A stretch of 64,000 bases of DNA from Mycobacterium sp. 852002-40037_SCH5390672 (GCF_001665875.1 NZ_LZTA01000081.1:1-64000), one strand, 5' to 3'. Positions 17,717-28,237 are shown, numbered from the stretch's first letter. Made by a program: numbers and translations. The notes: generated by a model not told the origin, from the sequence alone.

Positions 17717-18784
17717 TTGCTGTCACGACCGGGACGTCACAAGCTGGCAGCTCAATGCGGTTTATCGAGCCTCGCGGTTTTGCTGGTAGCCATAGCCGGA
17801 TGTTCATCGAATCCGCTTCAGACCGCGCCGCCCACCATCGAACCGGCGAGCGCCGCCGTGTCGCGGCCGGCATCACAGCAGCCGGCCGGCGCGGTGCGGC
17901 CCCTGGCCGGTCACGCCGCGGCGGCGGTCTTCGACGGCGGCACGCATCAGCTGGCGGTCCTGACGCCCGGCGCCGACCCGGCCGCGCCCGCCAGCGTCAC
18001 CGTGTTCGGCGATCCGCAGGTCACGCCCCGCGTCCTCGAGTTGCCGGGACCGGCGACCGCGCTGACCGATGACGGCCACGGAACCGCCTACCTGGCCGGG
18101 CGCGGTGGTTACTTCGCGGTCGAGCTGTCCGCCGGTCGCGCGACGCAGGTGAGTGTCGCCGACGCTTCTCAGACCGAATTCACCGCGGTGGCGCAGCGCG
18201 CCGACGGCAAGCTGGTGCTGGGCAGCGCCGACGGCGCCGTCTACACCCTTGCCCCCGAGGCACCGGGCACCGTGACCAGTGCGACCGTCGTCAACCGCAA
18301 CAAGATCTTCGCGCGCGTCGATTGGCTTGCCACACAAGGCAATACGACCGTGGTGTTGGACCGCGGACAGACATCGGTGACGACGATCGGCGCCGACGGT
18401 CACGCTCAGCAGGCGCTGCGGGCGGGCCGGGGCGCCACCACCATGGCCGCCGACCCGGCGGGCCGGGTGCTGGTCGCCGATACCCGTGCGGGCCAGCTGC
18501 TGGTGTACGGCGTGGATCCGCTGATCCTGCGCCAGGCCTACCCGGTGCCGCAGGCGCCGTACGGCCTGGTCGGCTCCCGCGCGTTAGCCTGGGTTTCTCA
18601 GACCGTTTCCAATATCGTCATTGGTTACGATCTGTCCACCGGAATTCCCGTCGAAAAGGTGCGTTACCCGACCGTGCAGCAACCGAACTCGCTGGCCTTC
18701 GACGAAGCGTCAGACACCCTGTACGTGGTGTCGGGTTCCGGTGCGGGAGTTCAGGTCATCGAGCATGCGGCGGGTACGCGTTGA
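17717..18784 (+). CDS. lppL: Lipoprotein LppL
   Basis: 355 aa exported lipoprotein. The signal peptide ends in the lipobox VAIAGC, so cysteine would be lipidated. The mature part is a Pro/Ala linker followed by a beta-propeller-like domain with repeated strands such as [15 protein letters not shown] and [17 protein letters not shown]. Function unknown. The TTG start is preferred over the upstream ATG (17648) because GAGGGA lies 6 nt before it, the length matches LppL of M. tuberculosis (358 aa), and the signal peptide is then normally placed. It is followed by overlapping downstream genes leading to pyrD. Confidence 0.88.
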   Translation: MLSRPGRHKLAAQCGLSSLAVLLVAIAGCSSNPLQTAPPTIEPASAAVSRPASQQPAGAVRPLAGHAAAAVFDGGTHQLAVLTPGADPAAPASVTVFGDPQVTPRVLELPGPATALTDDGHGTAYLAGRGGYFAVELSAGRATQVSVADASQTEFTAVAQRADGKLVLGSADGAVYTLAPEAPGTVTSATVVNRNKIFARVDWLATQGNTTVVLDRGQTSVTTIGADGHAQQALRAGRGATTMAADPAGRVLVADTRAGQLLVYGVDPLILRQAYPVPQAPYGLVGSRALAWVSQTVSNIVIGYDLSTGIPVEKVRYPTVQQPNSLAFDEASDTLYVVSGSGAGVQVIEHAAGTR

Positions 18785-19050
18785 CCGCGGCGCGGCGGAG
18801 CCGGCTGCCCGCGGGCTGGGACACCGAGATGTCCGACGAATACGAATGGGCGCCGCTTCGTTTGCCACCGGAAGTGACCCGGGTCAGCGCATCCACCCGA
18901 TTGTCCATCGAGGCCGAATACCGCGGCTGGGAGTTGACCAGGGTGCGGCTTTACACCGACGGCAGCAGACGAGTGTTGTTGCGCCGCAAGAAGTCTCGTA
19001 TGGACAGCGCCAGCTCCGAGGGGCGACGGCCCGACCAGCCGGAACTGTGA
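18781..19050 (+). CDS. Small DUF5703-like protein between lppL and pyrD
   Basis: 89 aa, highly charged, with [20 protein letters not shown] and RRK, resembling actinobacterial DUF5703 proteins (HWELDRLxxxxDGSRR). The TTG start overlaps the lppL stop codon; an in-frame ATG (18829) would give 73 aa. Codon periodicity continues throughout. Function unknown; position suggests co-transcription with lppL and pyrD. Confidence 0.68.
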   Translation: MTAARRSRLPAGWDTEMSDEYEWAPLRLPPEVTRVSASTRLSIEAEYRGWELTRVRLYTDGSRRVLLRRKKSRMDSASSEGRRPDQPEL

Positions 19051-19082
19051 CGGCCGCCCCGCCACACGAGGGCGGACACCGC

Positions 19083-20153
19083 ATGTACGGTCTGCTGCGA
19101 CAGGTGTTTTTCCTGATCCCGCCCGAGCGGATTCACACGCTGGTTTTCGCCTTTCTGCGAGGTGTCACCGCGCTCGGCTGGACGCGGAGGTTGCTGCATC
19201 GGCTGCTCGCCCCGACGGATCCTGCGCTGGCCAGCACGGTGTTCGGAGTGCGCTTTCCCGGGCCGTTGGGACTGGCGGCCGGCTTCGACAAGGACGGGCT
19301 GGGGTTGCTCACGTGGGGGGCGCTGGGGTTTGGGCATGCGGAGGTCGGGACGGTCACGGCCAACCCGCAACCCGGCAATCCGGCGCCCCGCATGTTCCGG
19401 CTGCCGGCCGACCGGGCCCTGTTGAACCGGATGGGCTTCAACAACCTTGGTGCCGGCGCGCTGGCGATGCGGCTCACCCGGCAGCGGCCCGAGGTGCCGA
19501 TCGGGGTCAACATCGGCAAGACGAAGGTGACGCCGGCCGATGAGGCCGTCGACGATTACCGGGCCAGTGCCCGGCTGGTCGGCCCCCTGGCGTCCTACCT
19601 CGTGGTCAATGTCAGCTCGCCGAACACGCCCGGGCTGCGTGATCTGCAAGCGGTCGAGTCGCTGCGGCCCATCCTGTCCGCCGTGCTCGCCGAGACGTCC
19701 AAGCCGGTGCTGGTGAAGATCGCGCCGGATCTTTCCGATTCCGACGTGGACGAGATCGCAGACCTGGCAGTCGAACTCGGGCTGGCCGGCATCGTCGCCA
19801 CCAACACCACGGTGTCGCGGCGCGGTTTGAAGACACCCGGGGTCGACGAGCTGGGTCCCGGTGGCATCTCCGGGCCGCCGGTGGCACGCCGCGCCGTCGA
19901 GGTGCTGCGCCGGCTTTACGGCCGAGTGGGCGATCGCCTGGTGCTGGTCAGTGTCGGCGGCATCGAGACCGCCGACGACGCCTGGGAGAGGATTACCGCG
20001 GGCGCATCGCTGCTGCAGGGCTATACCGGCTTCATCTACGGAGGAGGCTTGTGGGCCAAGCAGATTCACGACGGCATCGCCCGGCGGCTGTACGACGGCG
20101 GTTTCGCCACGCTCGGCGATGCCGTCGGCTCGGCGTCGCACACACCGGATTAA
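19083..20153 (+). CDS. pyrD: Dihydroorotate dehydrogenase (quinone), class 2
   Basis: 356 aa, the class 2 length. FMN enzyme that oxidises dihydroorotate to orotate with quinone as acceptor, in pyrimidine synthesis at the membrane. An N-terminal membrane-associating helix ([20 protein letters not shown]) precedes the barrel. Seen: [28 protein letters not shown] (catalytic serine region), KIAPDLSD, and the FMN-phosphate segment VGGIET. The ATG has GAGGGCGG 7 nt upstream. A GTG at 19047 overlapping the previous stop would add 12 residues. Confidence 0.96.
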   Translation: MYGLLRQVFFLIPPERIHTLVFAFLRGVTALGWTRRLLHRLLAPTDPALASTVFGVRFPGPLGLAAGFDKDGLGLLTWGALGFGHAEVGTVTANPQPGNPAPRMFRLPADRALLNRMGFNNLGAGALAMRLTRQRPEVPIGVNIGKTKVTPADEAVDDYRASARLVGPLASYLVVNVSSPNTPGLRDLQAVESLRPILSAVLAETSKPVLVKIAPDLSDSDVDEIADLAVELGLAGIVATNTTVSRRGLKTPGVDELGPGGISGPPVARRAVEVLRRLYGRVGDRLVLVSVGGIETADDAWERITAGASLLQGYTGFIYGGGLWAKQIHDGIARRLYDGGFATLGDAVGSASHTPD

Positions 20154-20154
20154 G

Positions 20155-21516
20155 TCACGCCGCGCCGTCCTCTGCCTCACACAGCAGATCCTCGGGGTGA
20201 TGGAAGGCGTTGGTTCGTCGCTGGCCGCGATCCAGATGCGGAGGCGGGATCCATTCGGTATCGCCCTTGGCGTTCTTGCGGGTGATCCAGCCTCGTTCAG
20301 CCAGGGGATGATGACCACCGCAAGCGAAGGTCAGTTCGTCGATGTCGGTGTCGCGACACGTGGCGTAACTGGTGACGTGGTGAACCTCGCAGTAGTAGCC
20401 CGACACGTCGCAGCCGGGATGAGAACATCCACGGTCCTTGGCATACAAGACAATTCGTTGAGCAGGTGATGCCAGGCGCTTGGTGTGATACAGCGCGAGC
20501 GCCTTGCCCTTGTCGAAGATCGCCAGGTAATGGTGGGCATGACGACTCAGGCGGATCACGTCCGACATCGGCAGGATGGTGCCACCGCCGGTCAAACCCT
20601 TCCCGGCGGCGGCTGCGAGCTCCTTGAGTGTGGTGGTCACGATGATGCTGGCCGGTAATCCGTTGTGCTGACCCAACTTTCCGCTGGCCAACGTCGCTCG
20701 CAGCGCCGCGTTGAGCCCGTCGTGATTACGCTGACCTGCGGTGCGGGTGTCGTGCTGCACCGCCTCTTCAGACGGGGCACCGTCCAGCACCGGCGTGTCG
20801 TCGTCGGGATTGGCCATGCCGGGGGCGGCCAGCTTGGCCAGCACCGCCTCCCAGCTGGCGCGGGCCTCCGGCGTCAACCACCCACTCAGGCGCGACATGC
20901 CGTCGGCCTGCTGATTGCCGAGCACCAGCCCACGCGCCCGCGCCCGGTCCTCGTCTGTGTAGCTGCCGTCGGGATCGAGGCAGTCCATCAGGCGGCGGGC
21001 CAGCTTGGCGAATTGATCAGGCCGAAATTCGGTGGCCTTGGCCGCCAGGTGCTTCTCGGCGTGCTCACGGGTGTCGAGGTCGACGGACTCAGGCAAGTGG
21101 TGGAAGAGCCGCCGTATCACCGCTACGTGGTCGGCGCCGATCGCCCCGTCGCCCTGGGCCGCCGCCGTGGCGGGCAGCACCGGCGCCAACGGCTCACCGG
21201 AAAGTGCCCGGCGCGGGCCCAGATCGGCGGCCTCGGCGATGCGGCGGCTGGCTTCCCCGCGCGTGATGTGCAGGCGATCGGCCAACGCCCAGGACAGCTT
21301 GCCGCCCAATTCGGTCGAATCCGATTGCTCGCCAAGCTGATTGATGAGCTGATGACGTGGCGTTTGGAGTTTGCGGGTTGCGTATTCGAGTTTCTCCAAG
21401 AGTCCCAAGCGTTCCGGGTTGGTCAGCGCCTCATAGGAATGCCCCTGAAAGCGAGCAGCCACGGCGCACAACGCGTCAACGTCGTCCTGGATCTGCTCAC
21501 GGTCAATCGAACGCAC
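20155..21516 (-). CDS. DUF222/HNH nuclease domain protein, 13E12-repeat family
   Basis: 453 aa. An N-terminal DUF222 region (about 1-300, helical) is followed by an HNH nuclease domain: [20 protein letters not shown] with zinc cysteines and catalytic His-His, then [14 protein letters not shown]. These proteins belong to the multi-copy REP13E12 family, one copy of which hosts prophage phiRv1 in M. tuberculosis. Full length with no frameshift. It ends 1 bp from the pyrD stop, convergent. In M. tuberculosis pyrD is followed directly by the PEBP gene, so this is an insertion relative to that genome. Mobility is suspected, not shown; I see no flanking inverted repeats. Confidence 0.87.
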   Translation of the reverse strand: MRSIDREQIQDDVDALCAVAARFQGHSYEALTNPERLGLLEKLEYATRKLQTPRHQLINQLGEQSDSTELGGKLSWALADRLHITRGEASRRIAEAADLGPRRALSGEPLAPVLPATAAAQGDGAIGADHVAVIRRLFHHLPESVDLDTREHAEKHLAAKATEFRPDQFAKLARRLMDCLDPDGSYTDEDRARARGLVLGNQQADGMSRLSGWLTPEARASWEAVLAKLAAPGMANPDDDTPVLDGAPSEEAVQHDTRTAGQRNHDGLNAALRATLASGKLGQHNGLPASIIVTTTLKELAAAAGKGLTGGGTILPMSDVIRLSRHAHHYLAIFDKGKALALYHTKRLASPAQRIVLYAKDRGCSHPGCDVSGYYCEVHHVTSYATCRDTDIDELTFACGGHHPLAERGWITRKNAKGDTEWIPPPHLDRGQRRTNAFHHPEDLLCEAEDGAA

Positions 21517-21642
21517 GTTCGAATACTACTGCCGGCAACCGACAAATCCCGCCGCCGTGAAAACCGGGACGAAAGTGGCGCAAGTGATTTCGGGCGGACG
21601 CGTCTGCGGGCCGGAGCCCTCTTTCGGGCCTTAGCCCCTGCC

Positions 21643-22173
21643 CTACTTCTGCTCGTAGGTGGCGTGGATGACCGCCCGCGCTATGGCGTGCTGAAACAGG
21701 TTGAAGCCGAGGAAGGCCGGGCTGGCGTCCTCGGGAAGGTCCAGCTTCTCGGTGTCCACGGCGTGCACGGCGATGTAATACCGGTGCGGGCCGTGGCCCG
21801 CGGGCGGCGCGGCCCCGATGTAGCGGCGCTGACCGGCGTCGTTGACCAGGGTCAGGGCATCGCCGGGCAGGTTGCTGCCATCGCCGGCGCCCTCGGGCAG
21901 CTCGGTGACGTCGGCCGGCAGGTTGGCCACCGCCCAGTGCCAGAACCCGGATGCCGTCGGGGCGTCGGGGTCGTAGACGGTGACGGCGAAGCTGCGGGTC
22001 TCGTCCGGGAATCCCGACCAGCTCAGCTGGGGGCTGACGTCTTCACCGCCCGCACCCATGATTCCGCTGACCTGCGGTTTGGCCAAGGGCTGACCGTCGG
22101 TGACCGATTGCGAGGTCAACGTGAAGCCCGGCAGCTTCGGCAACGATGCGTACGGGTCAGGAGCAGTGCTCAT
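21643..22173 (-). CDS. PEBP/RKIP (YbhB/YbcL) family protein, Rv2140c homologue
   Basis: 176 aa phosphatidylethanolamine-binding-protein fold. Seen: [20 protein letters not shown] with the conserved DPDAPT, and GHGPHRYY forming the ligand pocket. The M. tuberculosis homologue (TB18.6) is a cytosolic protein linked to ligand binding and inhibitor-like roles; its partner is uncertain. The ATG has GAGAGG about 6 nt upstream. It is immediately downstream of the M20 peptidase. Confidence 0.9.
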   Translation of the reverse strand: MSTAPDPYASLPKLPGFTLTSQSVTDGQPLAKPQVSGIMGAGGEDVSPQLSWSGFPDETRSFAVTVYDPDAPTASGFWHWAVANLPADVTELPEGAGDGSNLPGDALTLVNDAGQRRYIGAAPPAGHGPHRYYIAVHAVDTEKLDLPEDASPAFLGFNLFQHAIARAVIHATYEQK

Positions 22174-22208
22174 GGTGTCCTCTCGTGTGGTCGGCGTGCG
22201 TATGTCGA

Positions 22209-23564
22209 TTAGCAGTGGGTCAGGAAGTGGGCCAGCACGTCGGTGCCGAACCGCAGCGCATCGATGGGTACCCGCTCATCGACGCCGTGGAACAGTGCGG
22301 TGAAATCCAAGTCCGGCGGCAACCGCAGCGGGCTGAACCCGAAACAGCGAATACCCAAGCGCGCAAAGGATTTCGCATCGGTACCGCCGGAGAGCATATA
22401 CGGCACGGTACGGGCGTCCGGGTCGAACGCCAGCACGGCGGCGTTCATGGCATCGACCAGGTCACCGTCGAAGCTGGTCTCATAGGACGAGAAATCCTTG
22501 ATCCACTCGCGCGTCACGTCCGGTCCGAGCAGCTCGTCGATCTCGGCCTCGAACGCCGCCTTGCGGCCGGGCAGGATCCGGCAGTCCACCACCGCCTCGG
22601 CGATGGCCGGGACGACGTTGGCCTTGTATCCGGCCTTGAGCATGGTGGGGTTCGCGGTGTCGTGCAGCACGGCCTTGAGCATGCGAGCCATCGGCCCCAG
22701 TTTTTCGATCGCTCCGCGCAGGTCACCCGATTCGGTGTCGAAGGTGAGTCCGGTCTCCTCGCTGACGGCGGCGAGGAACTGCGCGACCGCGTCGGTGACC
22801 ACCAGCGGAAACTGGTGGCGGCCCAGGCGGGCGACGGCCTCGGCGACGGCGGTGACGGCGTTCTGGTCGTGCACCATCGAACCGTGTCCGGCCGGGCCCC
22901 GGGCGGTGAGCTTCATCCAGGACAGCCCCTTTTCGGCCGTCTCGATCAGGTAGAGCCGACGTTCGCCCCCGTCCCGGCGCGGCACGGTCAGCGAGAATCC
23001 GCCCACCTCACCGATCGCCTCGGTGACGCCGGTGAAGAGCTCCGGCCGATTGTCGACCAGCCAGTCCGCTCCATAGGTCCCGCCATGTTCTTCGTCGGCG
23101 ACGAACGCGAAGATCAGGTCGCGCGGGGGCACGATGCCCGCCCGCTTAAAGTGGCGGGCCACCACGAGCATCATGCCCACCATGTCCTTCATGTCGACCG
23201 CGCCGCGACCCCAGACGAAGCCGTCTTTGATCGCACCGGAGAACGGGTGCACGCTCCATTCGGTCGGCTCGGCCGGCACGACGTCGAGATGCCCGTGGAT
23301 CAGCAGCGCGCCACGGGACATGTCGGCACCCGGCAGGCGGGCGAACACGTTGCCGCGGCCCGGGGCGCCGGATTCGACATAATGCGGTGCGTAGCCGACC
23401 TCGGCCAGCTGCTCGGCGACCCACTGCGCGCAGTCGGCCTCACCCTTGGTCGTCTCGGGTTCGCCGGTGTTGGTGGTGTCGAACCGGATCAACTTGCTGA
23501 CAACCTCGACCACGTCGTCGCTCGGGTTGGATGGCACCTCGGTCGCCCCGCTCTGGATGGTCAC
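22209..23564 (-). CDS. M20-family metallopeptidase/deacylase, Rv2141c homologue
   Basis: 451 aa dinuclear zinc hydrolase of the DapE/ArgE/carboxypeptidase G2 type. Seen: [12 protein letters not shown] (metal His and Asp), [10 protein letters not shown] (bridging Asp), [11 protein letters not shown] (catalytic Glu pair), and GPAGHGSM in the lid domain. Substrate is not predictable; it lacks operon links to lysine biosynthesis. I chose the GTG with AAAGG-type ribosome site upstream; an ATG six codons earlier (23582) is the alternative. Homologue in M. tuberculosis is 448 aa. Confidence 0.88.
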   Translation of the reverse strand: MTIQSGATEVPSNPSDDVVEVVSKLIRFDTTNTGEPETTKGEADCAQWVAEQLAEVGYAPHYVESGAPGRGNVFARLPGADMSRGALLIHGHLDVVPAEPTEWSVHPFSGAIKDGFVWGRGAVDMKDMVGMMLVVARHFKRAGIVPPRDLIFAFVADEEHGGTYGADWLVDNRPELFTGVTEAIGEVGGFSLTVPRRDGGERRLYLIETAEKGLSWMKLTARGPAGHGSMVHDQNAVTAVAEAVARLGRHQFPLVVTDAVAQFLAAVSEETGLTFDTESGDLRGAIEKLGPMARMLKAVLHDTANPTMLKAGYKANVVPAIAEAVVDCRILPGRKAAFEAEIDELLGPDVTREWIKDFSSYETSFDGDLVDAMNAAVLAFDPDARTVPYMLSGGTDAKSFARLGIRCFGFSPLRLPPDLDFTALFHGVDERVPIDALRFGTDVLAHFLTHC

Positions 23565-23694
23565 AACCACCTTTCCTACCATTGCCGCGGCCGCATGGCT
23601 CGATGCCGATCATCGAGAGGTCCCGAGGAGCTGGGTTGGGTTCGCGGCGGGCGATCCGATAGCCTTAGCTGCCAACCCGTGCTGGTTTGGCCTT

Positions 23695-23780
23695 GTCCGA
23701 GTGGCGGAATGGCAGACGCGCTAGCTTGAGGTGCTAGTGCCCTACTAATGGGCGTGGGGGTTCAAGTCCCCCCTCGGACA
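23695..23780 (+). tRNA. tRNA-Leu (anticodon GAG)
   Basis: 86 nt. Acceptor stem GTCCGAG pairs with CTCGGAC, discriminator A. The anticodon arm CTAGC-TTGAGGT-GCTAG gives GAG. A long variable arm (about TGCCCTACTAATGGGCG) is typical of class II tRNA-Leu. The T arm is GGGGGTTCAAGTCCCCC. The 3' CCA is not encoded (CCC follows). Reads CUC/CUU. Confidence 0.96.
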
Positions 23781-23786
23781 CCCCTA

Positions 23787-23993
23787 TCACTGCCGGATAC
23801 GCCGCTTCGGTGGCGGGTAGACGACTCTGGCGATCGTCGCCGACAGCCAACCGATCGCCCACCCGCCGCACACCAGCAGGAACGTATGCCGGGTGCCGGC
23901 GTCGCTTGCCGTCGAAACCACCGCCAAGATGACCGCCCAGACGATCGCGCAGCTGATGCTGTAGGTCGTATAGGTGCCGAATCGCCGTCTCAT
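23787..23993 (-). CDS. Small two-helix membrane protein, unknown function
   Basis: 68 aa. Two hydrophobic segments, SISCAIVWAVILAVVS and HTFLLVCGGWAIGWLSATIA, followed by a basic tail (PPPKRRIRQ). AGGA lies 8 nt before the ATG. It faces the tRNA convergently and diverges from the phosphoribosyltransferase. I recognise no family. Confidence 0.6.
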   Translation of the reverse strand: MRRRFGTYTTYSISCAIVWAVILAVVSTASDAGTRHTFLLVCGGWAIGWLSATIARVVYPPPKRRIRQ

Positions 23994-24062
23994 CTCACGG
24001 ATCCTTTCCGTTGCCACCGCACGTAGCCTGGAGGTAGGCCCAGTAGCCGGGAGTGTAAACGC

Positions 24063-24740
24063 ATGAACCGATCGAGTGGCTTTGTCCGGCGGACAACACC
24101 GAAGACGTTCGTCGACCGACGCGAGGCCGGACGCGCGCTGGCGCAGTGGCTGGCGGCTTACCGCGGCCGGGGCGATGTGCTGGTATTCGGGCTGGCCCGC
24201 GGGGGCGTGCCGGTGGCCTGGGAGATCGCCGCGGCCCTGGGGGCCCCGCTCGACGTCTTCCTGGTTCGCAAGCTCGGGGTACCGCAGTGGTCGGAGTTGG
24301 CGATGGGCGCTTTGGCCAGCGGCGGTGGCGTGGTGATGAACGACGACGTGGTGGCCAGCCTGCACGTCACCGACGAGCAGGTGCGGGAGGTGATCGACAG
24401 CGAGACCGCCGAGCTGGTCCGGCGCGAACACGCCTACCGGGGCGGTCGCCCGATGGCCGACCTGCGCGACAAGATCGTCGTGTTGGTCGATGACGGAATC
24501 GCCACGGGCGCAAGCATGCTCGCCGCTGTACGCGCCGTCCGAGCCGCCGGCCCGAAATCGATCGTGGTCGCTGTCCCGGTAGGACCGGAGTCGACCTGCC
24601 GCGAGCTCACGCGGGAGGCCGACGATGTGGTGTGCGCGACCATGCCGTCCGGATTCGAAGCGGTCGGGCAGGTTTACGACGACTTCCATCAGATCAGTGA
24701 CGAGGAGGTACGCGAGCTGCTGACCACGCCGACCGGCTGA
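24063..24740 (+). CDS. Phosphoribosyltransferase-domain protein, Rv2143-like
   Basis: 225 aa. The PRPP-binding loop [13 protein letters not shown] is intact (about 140-152), in a type I PRTase fold with [15 protein letters not shown] near the N-terminus. Proteins of this subgroup are widespread in mycobacteria and the substrate base is unknown. GGGAG lies upstream of the ATG. The M. tuberculosis counterpart is longer (about 352 aa, from memory), so this form may lack an extra domain. Confidence 0.82.
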   Translation: MNRSSGFVRRTTPKTFVDRREAGRALAQWLAAYRGRGDVLVFGLARGGVPVAWEIAAALGAPLDVFLVRKLGVPQWSELAMGALASGGGVVMNDDVVASLHVTDEQVREVIDSETAELVRREHAYRGGRPMADLRDKIVVLVDDGIATGASMLAAVRAVRAAGPKSIVVAVPVGPESTCRELTREADDVVCATMPSGFEAVGQVYDDFHQISDEEVRELLTTPTG

Positions 24741-24750
24741 GCGCGTCGCA

Positions 24751-24765
24751 CCGCCGAGAGGGCGG
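24751..24765. terminator. Possible bidirectional hairpin between convergent genes
   Basis: CCGCC-GAGAG-GGCGG lies between the convergent stops of the phosphoribosyltransferase and the Rv2144c homologue. The stem is only 5 bp and there is no T-run, so the call is tentative. Confidence 0.3.
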
Positions 24766-24774
24766 CGGAGAGTA

Positions 24775-25110
24775 TTACTGGGCGGGCTCGTCGCCGCGGC
24801 CGTCGGCCGCGACCTTGGATTCCTCGGTCTGCGCGGTCTCACCCGTCGCCGCCGGTTCGCCCTCACCCGGGACTTCCTCGGGGTAGTCGACGTAGTCGTC
24901 CTCGTCGGCCTGGGCCTCGTCGGCATCCTGGGCTTCGTCGCCGCCCAGCTCACGGTGCTGGCGTTCGCGCAGTGCGTCGAGGATCAACAGCACCACGCCT
25001 ACCACGCTGGCGGCGATGCAGACCCAGGCCACCAGCTCATTGCTCGTGACGACGGCGAACACCAACGCGACGAGCCCGATCAGGGCCAATACCAGCGCAA
25101 TGATGAGCAT
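24775..25110 (-). CDS. Membrane protein with acidic tail, Rv2144c homologue
   Basis: 111 aa. Two N-terminal transmembrane helices (LIIALVLALIGLVALVFAVV and VAWVCIAASVVGVVLLILDAL), then about 60 residues rich in Glu/Asp/Ala and probably disordered. Function unknown. Downstream of wag31 by about 90 bp and in the same direction, so it may be expressed with the division/elongation genes. Confidence 0.82.
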   Translation of the reverse strand: MLIIALVLALIGLVALVFAVVTSNELVAWVCIAASVVGVVLLILDALRERQHRELGGDEAQDADEAQADEDDYVDYPEEVPGEGEPAATGETAQTEESKVAADGRGDEPAQ

Positions 25111-25201
25111 CAGTCATCCTCCAAGCGACGAACGGGACCGCGGTTTCAGGACCTAGTGTGCCAACCCCGAAGCTCGGCGAGCGACCGGCACGCCCGAACG
25201 G

Positions 25202-25999
25202 CTAGTTGTTGCCCCGGTTGAACTGTTCGAAGCTGCCCGCATCCGCGCTGGAATCCACGGGTGCCGCGGATCCGCGCTGCCCGAGCTCCTCCAGCTGAGA
25301 CTCCAGGTAGGTCTTGAGGCGGGTGCGGTATTCGCGCTCGAACGTGCGGAGCTGCTCGAGGCGGCCTTCCAGAACGGTGCGCTGCTGGTTGATGGTGCCC
25401 ATGATCTCGGAATGCTTGCGTTCGGCGTCGGCCTGCAGGGCGTCGGCCTTTTCCTGGGCCTGCCGCAACTGGGTTTCCGAACGGGTCTGCGCATCCGCGA
25501 GCATCGCGTCGGCGCGCTGCCGGGCCTCGGTGACCGTGGTCTCGGCGGTGCTGCGCGCCTCGCTGAGAATCTGGTCGGCGTTGGCGCGGGCGTCGGCCAA
25601 CATCTTTTCCGACTCGTTCTTGGCGGTCGTGGTCAGGCGGTCCGCGGTGTCCTGCGCCAGCGTCAGCACCCGAGCGGCCTTCATGGCCTGCTCCTCGTTG
25701 TTCACCGCCGCGGCCGGGGCGGCGGCCGGCGCCGGCTTGACGGGTTCCGGTTCGGGGACGGGAATCGCCTGGGTGGGTGCCGCGGCGGCGGCCGGAGTGG
25801 CCGAGCCGCCACCGGAGGCCAGCTCGTGGTCCAGCTCTTCGATCCGCTGGCGCAGATCGCTGTTCTCTTCGATGAGCCGCGTCAGTTCGGCTTCCACCAG
25901 ATCGAGGAAGGCATCCACCTCGTCTTCGTTGTAGCCCCGCTTGCCGATCGGTGGCTTACTGAACGCCACATTGTGGACGTCGGCTGGTGTAAGCGGCAT
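25202..25999 (-). CDS. wag31: Polar growth protein DivIVA/Wag31
   Basis: 265 aa (M. tuberculosis 260). The N-terminal DivIVA lipid-binding domain is diagnostic ([20 protein letters not shown], then [16 protein letters not shown]). A Pro/Ala linker follows and then a long coiled coil (about 110-235) with heptad-like repeats. It marks growing poles and recruits cell-wall synthesis in mycobacteria; it is a known substrate of the Pkn kinases. GAGGGG lies 8 nt before the ATG. It stands at the downstream end of the dcw cluster but has its own promoter. Confidence 0.97.
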   Translation of the reverse strand: MPLTPADVHNVAFSKPPIGKRGYNEDEVDAFLDLVEAELTRLIEENSDLRQRIEELDHELASGGGSATPAAAAAPTQAIPVPEPEPVKPAPAAAPAAAVNNEEQAMKAARVLTLAQDTADRLTTTAKNESEKMLADARANADQILSEARSTAETTVTEARQRADAMLADAQTRSETQLRQAQEKADALQADAERKHSEIMGTINQQRTVLEGRLEQLRTFEREYRTRLKTYLESQLEELGQRGSAAPVDSSADAGSFEQFNRGNN

Positions 26000-26271
26000 T
26001 GTTTCGTCCCCTCAAGTTCCTGTCGAACGTTCTGGAAAGTGTAGAACGCAGCGGTAGCCGTAGTGCAACTGCCGTCCATCCTGTCACACCAGGCGCGACC
26101 GTTGCTGATTAGCCTAATAAATAAGGGCCAATTTCAAACGGTGAGGCCAATAAAATCCGAAACCTTAGAAATTTAAAATCGCGGGAACCAAACCGACGCT
26201 AAAACGTGGCCGAACCGTCTCCGGGCCCGGAATGGGTTCACGCCGACGGGCCGGCACGGGGCCCATGGAGG
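26000..26271. other. wag31 upstream region with AT-rich island
   Basis: Contains the wag31 leader and promoter, then about 100 bp (26100-26205) rich in A/T (AATAAATAAG, GAAATTTAAAAT) in a GC-rich neighbourhood. No gene is visible. The AT-rich part could act as an UP-type element or a nucleoid-protein site. Confidence 0.55.
26038..26043 (-). promoter_or_regulatory. wag31 -10 box (TACACT)
   Basis: Minus-strand TACACT, about 39 nt upstream of the ATG, with TTGCAC 19 bp further upstream as a possible -35. The leader contains the Shine-Dalgarno sequence. Confidence 0.5.
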
Positions 26272-26562
26272 CTAAGCCGCGGCGCCGAACGCCAACTGCA
26301 TGCCGATGAACGCGACGAGCAACAGCACCATGATCGACAGGTCGAAGCGGACCGCTCCGATGGTGAGTTGCGGGATCAGCCTGCGAAGCAATTTCACCGG
26401 CGGATCGGTGATCGACAGGATGATCTCCAGCACCACCACGGTGATGCCGGTGGGATGCCAGTCCCGGCTGAACGAGCGGATGAACTCGACGACGACCCGA
26501 GCGATGAGCAGCAGCCAGAAGATGAACAGCGCAAACCCGAGGATCTGAAAGAACAACACCAA
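26272..26562 (-). CDS. YggT-family membrane protein, Rv2146c homologue
   Basis: 96 aa with two hydrophobic segments (FFQILGFALFIFWLLLIARV and FDLSIMVLLLVAFIGMQLAF) around the conserved PPVKLLRRLIPQL. YggT proteins sit near ftsZ/sepF/divIVA in Gram-positives and are linked to division or osmotic stress; the mechanism is unknown. The start is TTG (or GTG one codon later), giving the same length as in M. tuberculosis. Confidence 0.9.
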   Translation of the reverse strand: MVLFFQILGFALFIFWLLLIARVVVEFIRSFSRDWHPTGITVVVLEIILSITDPPVKLLRRLIPQLTIGAVRFDLSIMVLLLVAFIGMQLAFGAAA

Positions 26563-26728
26563 CTGAAGTGCCCCGACCTTACCCGTGAGAAGCCAAGCGA
26601 TGCCAAGCGCCGCGGACTGGCGCAGCGCCTGCCAGCGTACCGACTCCCAGTAAGGGGCCTCATCTCACGTGGCGTTTCAGCCCTTCGGGAAACCGAACCA
26701 CCGCCGGGCAGCGGCGCGGCGGATGCGC

Positions 26729-27376
26729 CTATTGGTAAGCGTAGAAGCCGGTTTCGGCGATCCGGCGGCGCTCCTCCGGGGACACGTCCACATCGGCGGG
26801 CGACAGCAGGAACACCTTGGTGGCGACCTTGTCGAACGAGCCGCGCAGGGCGAAGGCGAGGCCGGCGGCGAAGTCGACGAGCCGCTTGGCGTCGGCGTTG
26901 TCCATCGAGACCAGGTCCATGATCACCGGGGTGCCGTCGCGGAAACGCTCGCCGATGGTGCGGGCCTCGCTGTAGTCCTTGGGCCGCAACGTGGTGATCT
27001 TCGACAGTGGGTGCCCCTCTTCGAACATCATCGCCATCCGGCGCGGGTCCATGGCCAGCGCTCCGCGGGTGGAGTTGCGCAACCACGACCCGAAGCGGGG
27101 GCCGCCGGCCCGCTCGGCGCGGTCGAACTCGCGGGGGTGGACGGCACCGTAGCGGGGCTCGTCTCCGTAGCCGCCGCGATAGCCGGCGGGAGGCGGATAG
27201 TCGGCGGGCTCGCGGCGCGGATCGTCGTAGTCGTCTTGCTCGTAACGGCCGTATCCGTCGTCAAATCGCGGGCGCGGGAAACCACGCGATGGAGCGTGGT
27301 CGTCGTAATACTCGTCCTCGTAGTCGTCCATTGGGGCCATACCGAAATAGGCCTTGACTTTGTGCAGTGTGCTCAT
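26729..27376 (-). CDS. sepF: Cell division protein SepF
   Basis: 215 aa. N-terminal amphipathic membrane-binding segment ([15 protein letters not shown]), an acidic/Tyr-Arg-rich linker (about 17-110), and the C-terminal SepF core with [37 protein letters not shown] and [13 protein letters not shown]. SepF tethers FtsZ to the membrane and is essential in mycobacteria, which lack FtsA and ZipA. AGAAGGG lies upstream of the ATG. Confidence 0.96.
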   Translation of the reverse strand: MSTLHKVKAYFGMAPMDDYEDEYYDDHAPSRGFPRPRFDDGYGRYEQDDYDDPRREPADYPPPAGYRGGYGDEPRYGAVHPREFDRAERAGGPRFGSWLRNSTRGALAMDPRRMAMMFEEGHPLSKITTLRPKDYSEARTIGERFRDGTPVIMDLVSMDNADAKRLVDFAAGLAFALRGSFDKVATKVFLLSPADVDVSPEERRRIAETGFYAYQ

Positions 27377-27442
27377 TGCGTTGACCCTTCTAGCCCCTGG
27401 GAGTACTGGTGTTAGTGATAAAGCTGTTACTGCAGTGACTAC

Positions 27443-28237
27443 TTACGGTGACGGTAACCGCCGTGGGCCCATTAGCGCGGTACCGACACGCACACACGTC
27501 GAACCGTGTTTGACGGCGATTTCGAAGTCGTTGGACATGCCGGCGGACAGCCCGACGGCGTCACGATGCGACTCGAGAATCCGGAGATGCTCGGATCGGA
27601 GCCGGTCAAAGGCCTCGTCGGGGTCCGAGTTCAGCGGCGGAATCCCCATCAGCCCCACCAGGTCCAGGTTTTCGGAATCCTCCACCTGCGCGCACACCTG
27701 ATCGACGGCCCCAGGTCGGGCAATGTCGACGCCGCCGCGAGACTCGTCGCCGTCGAGGCTGACCTGAACGTAGATCCGCATCGAATCGGTGCGGCGGCCC
27801 TCGGCCAGGGCCGCCGCCACTCCCTTGTCGAGCGCGGTCACCAGGTGTGCGCTGTCGACCGAGTGAGCGGTGTGCGCCCAGCGCGCGACCGACCGCGCCT
27901 TATTCCGCTGGATATGGCCCACCATGTGCCAGCGCGGATTTCCGACGTTCGCCCGTACGGACGCTGCCAGCAGTCGGGTGACTTCGGCCACTTTCGCCGT
28001 CGCTTCCTGATCCCGCGATTCACCAACGGCGCGACAACCCAATCGCGACAAAGTCACAACATCGGTTGCTGGAAAGTATTTGGTAATCGGCAAAACTTCG
28101 ATTTCACCGACATTGCGGCCGGTCGCTTCTGCCGCCGCGGCAAGGCGCGAGCGCACCGACGCCAATGCGTGGGTCAATTCCGATTCGCGGTCGCTTCGAC
28201 TGTCCGCGGCTGGTATTCCTACCGCCATCGCGGTCAC
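27443..28237 (-). CDS. YggS/PROSC-family pyridoxal-phosphate homeostasis protein
   Basis: 264 aa alanine-racemase-like TIM barrel without a second domain. The PLP lysine is in EVLPITKYFPATDV. Also seen: WHMVGHIQRNKA and the phosphate-binding C-terminal SNDFEIAVKHGSTCVRVGTA with GSTxVRxG. The family buffers PLP and amino-acid pools. The GTG start overlaps the pgeF stop codon (GTGA); an ATG three codons on is possible. The longest frame begins inside pgeF and is not credible. Homologue of Rv2148c. Confidence 0.92.
   Translation of the reverse strand: MTAMAVGIPAADSRSDRESELTHALASVRSRLAAAAEATGRNVGEIEVLPITKYFPATDVVTLSRLGCRAVGESRDQEATAKVAEVTRLLAASVRANVGNPRWHMVGHIQRNKARSVARWAHTAHSVDSAHLVTALDKGVAAALAEGRRTDSMRIYVQVSLDGDESRGGVDIARPGAVDQVCAQVEDSENLDLVGLMGIPPLNSDPDEAFDRLRSEHLRILESHRDAVGLSAGMSNDFEIAVKHGSTCVRVGTALMGPRRLPSP

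Noticed and set aside
22146..23729. 527-codon rightward frame
   Set aside because: Antisense of the M20 peptidase, which has intact catalytic motifs.
24751..24765. Strong terminator after the phosphoribosyltransferase gene
   Set aside because: Stem is only 5 bp without a T tract; listed only as possible.
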